64,000 nt of DNA. Source: Candidatus Heimdallarchaeota archaeon LC_3. GTDB taxonomy: Archaea > Asgardarchaeota > Heimdallarchaeia > Hodarchaeales > LC-3. The stretch's first letter is position 1; each line of letters starts with the position of its first letter. The stretch is taken from positions 1 through 64,000 of the forward strand of contig MDVS01000010.1 in NCBI GenBank assembly GCA_001940645.1, given 5' to 3'. This document shows positions 62,834 through 64,000 of this stretch, piece after piece. The translations under genes and the position numbers were made by a program. The notes under the pieces are model-generated. The model did not search any database, was not told where the DNA came from, and saw nothing but the letters and a program-made list of their open reading frames with translations.

Positions 62834-64000
62834 TCACGCAATTGAATTTATATATTTGAAGAGAATTTCAACTTCTTCTTTAGATGAACCTGTTCCTAGA
62901 ATCGTAACTTTTCCCGAGGATACTGGTCCAACATTAAATGGAATTATCACTCCTAATCCCTTTTCTCCAGAATACAAAACTTTCGACCAGAGTTCCTTTA
63001 AATCTTTGAATGTAAGTCCTTTTCTAGAAAGATGGATATTTTGAGCTCGTGCTGCTTTTATTGGTCCGTGTCTTTGAACCAGTAAATTGACTAACTCCCA
63101 CGGATAATTTGCTCCTGTTACTCTTGGATTACACTCCACTGCATAGAAGGTATTTCCTGTTTCAATATAATCTACCCCAAAAGGACCAATATATCCTTCT
63201 TCAGCCAAACGCTTTGCAATTTTAAATGTCAATGAAGCTACCATTTTTTCATCAAATGAAACTGGAAATTCATTACCAGAATGAATGATGCCATCAGAAA
63301 GCAACTGATTCGATGTTTTTATATGTTTACATACTTTATCTTTTGTTATAAACCAAATAGATGAAGGAGATGATGATATTTTGTATAATGGTTCTATTAT
63401 GAAGCGTTCGTCTTTATTACATTTTTTTAAAAACTCTTTCAGAGTTGATAGATCAAAATCATAAAAAATATGAGTGGTGGATCCCGAAGCTCCATATTCA
63501 CCTTTAATAATGAATGTGTCGGTCTTATTTTTGAATTCAAGAATATTTTTAATTTTTTCCTTTAATTTAAAATAAGAATTTATCTCTTTTCCTTCTAAAA
63601 TAACTTCTTCGACTACTGGTACTCCTACTTCACGACAAAGTTTTTTGAAATTTATTTTACTATCGTATTTTGTTACTAAATCTGTATTAGCATACATTTT
63701 CAAATTTAAATACTTACTAGCTTTGTTTTCAAGGTTTCCACCGATATAGGGGCAAAAAACCGCTTTTGTTTTATTTGTACCTAGTAATTGCTCAACTTTA
63801 GCTTTTGTACCATTTTTCAGCACTCTTTCAGGCAGAGTTTCGTCATTTTTTCCATCTAGGACTATTAAATTTTGAGAACCTAAACCCACTGATTTCAGCC
63901 AATCGAGGTACGCTTTTTCTGGGATAACCTTTGTTAAAATTATATCCTCTGGTCTTGCAATCGCTAATGCTCGTTCGTATTTTTCTATTTCATCAACAGT
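62834..64000 (-). CDS. ATP-grasp protein, 5' end beyond right edge
   Basis: The frame stays open to the right edge in phase (64000 is the first base of a codon), so the visible 388 residues are the C-terminal part; a GTG at 63889 is internal. The ATP-grasp core is visible: DTFIIKGEYGASGSTTHIF (glycine-rich loop and ATP lysine), RFIIEPLYKISSSPSSIWF, GYIGPFGVDYIE and AVECNPRVTGANYP (metal-binding Glu/Asn). The family joins a carboxylate to an amine or thiol using ATP. The substrate is unknown. It ends with LGTGSSKEEVEILFKYI. The 135-base gap after the M13 gene shows nothing. Confidence 0.8.
   Translation of the reverse strand, partial: TVDEIEKYERALAIARPEDIILTKVIPEKAYLDWLKSVGLGSQNLIVLDGKNDETLPERVLKNGTKAKVEQLLGTNKTKAVFCPYIGGNLENKASKYLNLKMYANTDLVTKYDSKINFKKLCREVGVPVVEEVILEGKEINSYFKLKEKIKNILEFKNKTDTFIIKGEYGASGSTTHIFYDFDLSTLKEFLKKCNKDERFIIEPLYKISSSPSSIWFITKDKVCKHIKTSNQLLSDGIIHSGNEFPVSFDEKMVASLTFKIAKRLAEEGYIGPFGVDYIETGNTFYAVECNPRVTGANYPWELVNLLVQRHGPIKAARAQNIHLSRKGLTFKDLKELWSKVLYSGEKGLGVIIPFNVGPVSSGKVTILGTGSSKEEVEILFKYINSIA

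Noticed and set aside
1..64000. tRNA genes, rRNA genes, CRISPR arrays or transposases
   Set aside because: No T-loop plus acceptor pairing, no regular spaced direct repeats and no transposase or terminal inverted repeats were found by reading. A covariance-model scan would be needed to exclude an intron-containing tRNA.

Overview
The window reads as a chromosomal segment of an AT-rich archaeon, most likely an Asgard archaeon of the Heimdallarchaeia type. This placement is an inference. Genes are preceded by TATA-like boxes about 25 bases before the likely transcript start, some starts look leaderless and others use a GGTGA or GGAGG ribosome site. The content is also archaeal or Asgard in flavour: TrmB, AbrB and winged-helix regulators, NosD-type beta-helix surface proteins with C-terminal anchors, a TPR protein with a C-terminal small domain, a leucine-rich-repeat protein and PAS-rich histidine kinases. 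There is no rRNA, no tRNA that I could find, no CRISPR array and no intact insertion sequence.

Layout. Positions 1-16000 hold cell-surface and secreted proteins: an SBBP-type beta-propeller protein cut by the left edge, a beta-helix protein with a membrane anchor and a cytoplasmic winged-helix domain, a 1377-residue alpha-2-macroglobulin paired with a small winged-helix regulator, and a giant beta-helix protein with seven copies of a SASFGAGIFLDPS block. Decayed genes lie between them. Positions 16000-35000 hold a TPR protein, a kinase-like protein, a transglutaminase-like protein, a 48-residue zinc-finger microprotein, two DUF3179 proteins (the second at 34.8-35.9 kb), a phospholipase D/lamin-tail protein, response regulators, a receiver-PAS-histidine kinase, an inositol-phosphatase family enzyme, an AbrB regulator and a third beta-helix protein.

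The centrepiece is 36590-46706: eight genes on the minus strand in the order hemH-hemA-hemCD-hemB-hemL-hemE-hemN-hemG. Neighbours overlap by 4 or 14 bases or are separated by 2 or 11. Together they encode every step from glutamyl-tRNA to protoheme by the classical protoporphyrin route. This is unusual because most heme-making archaea use the siroheme (Ahb) route. A TrmB-family regulator is transcribed divergently from the operon and is the best candidate controller.

Positions 47000-64000 carry an MFS transporter, inorganic pyrophosphatase, a leucine-rich-repeat protein, an SLC13/ArsB-type transporter with a decayed paralogue tail beside it, a short-chain dehydrogenase, an ABC-2 exporter operon with two palindromic operators, a HIT protein, an NTF2/SnoaL-like protein, and a TetR regulator that shares a 17-base operator with the neighbouring alpha/beta-hydrolase gene. 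A cluster of gene relics (59.9-60.6 kb), an M13 metallopeptidase and an ATP-grasp protein cut by the right edge complete the region.

Two themes recur. Several genes are paired with a local regulator and visible operator palindromes (AbrB, TetR, the macroglobulin-linked winged helix, the ABC operon). Many intergenic gaps hold recognisable relics of paralogous genes, which indicates continuing duplication and decay.
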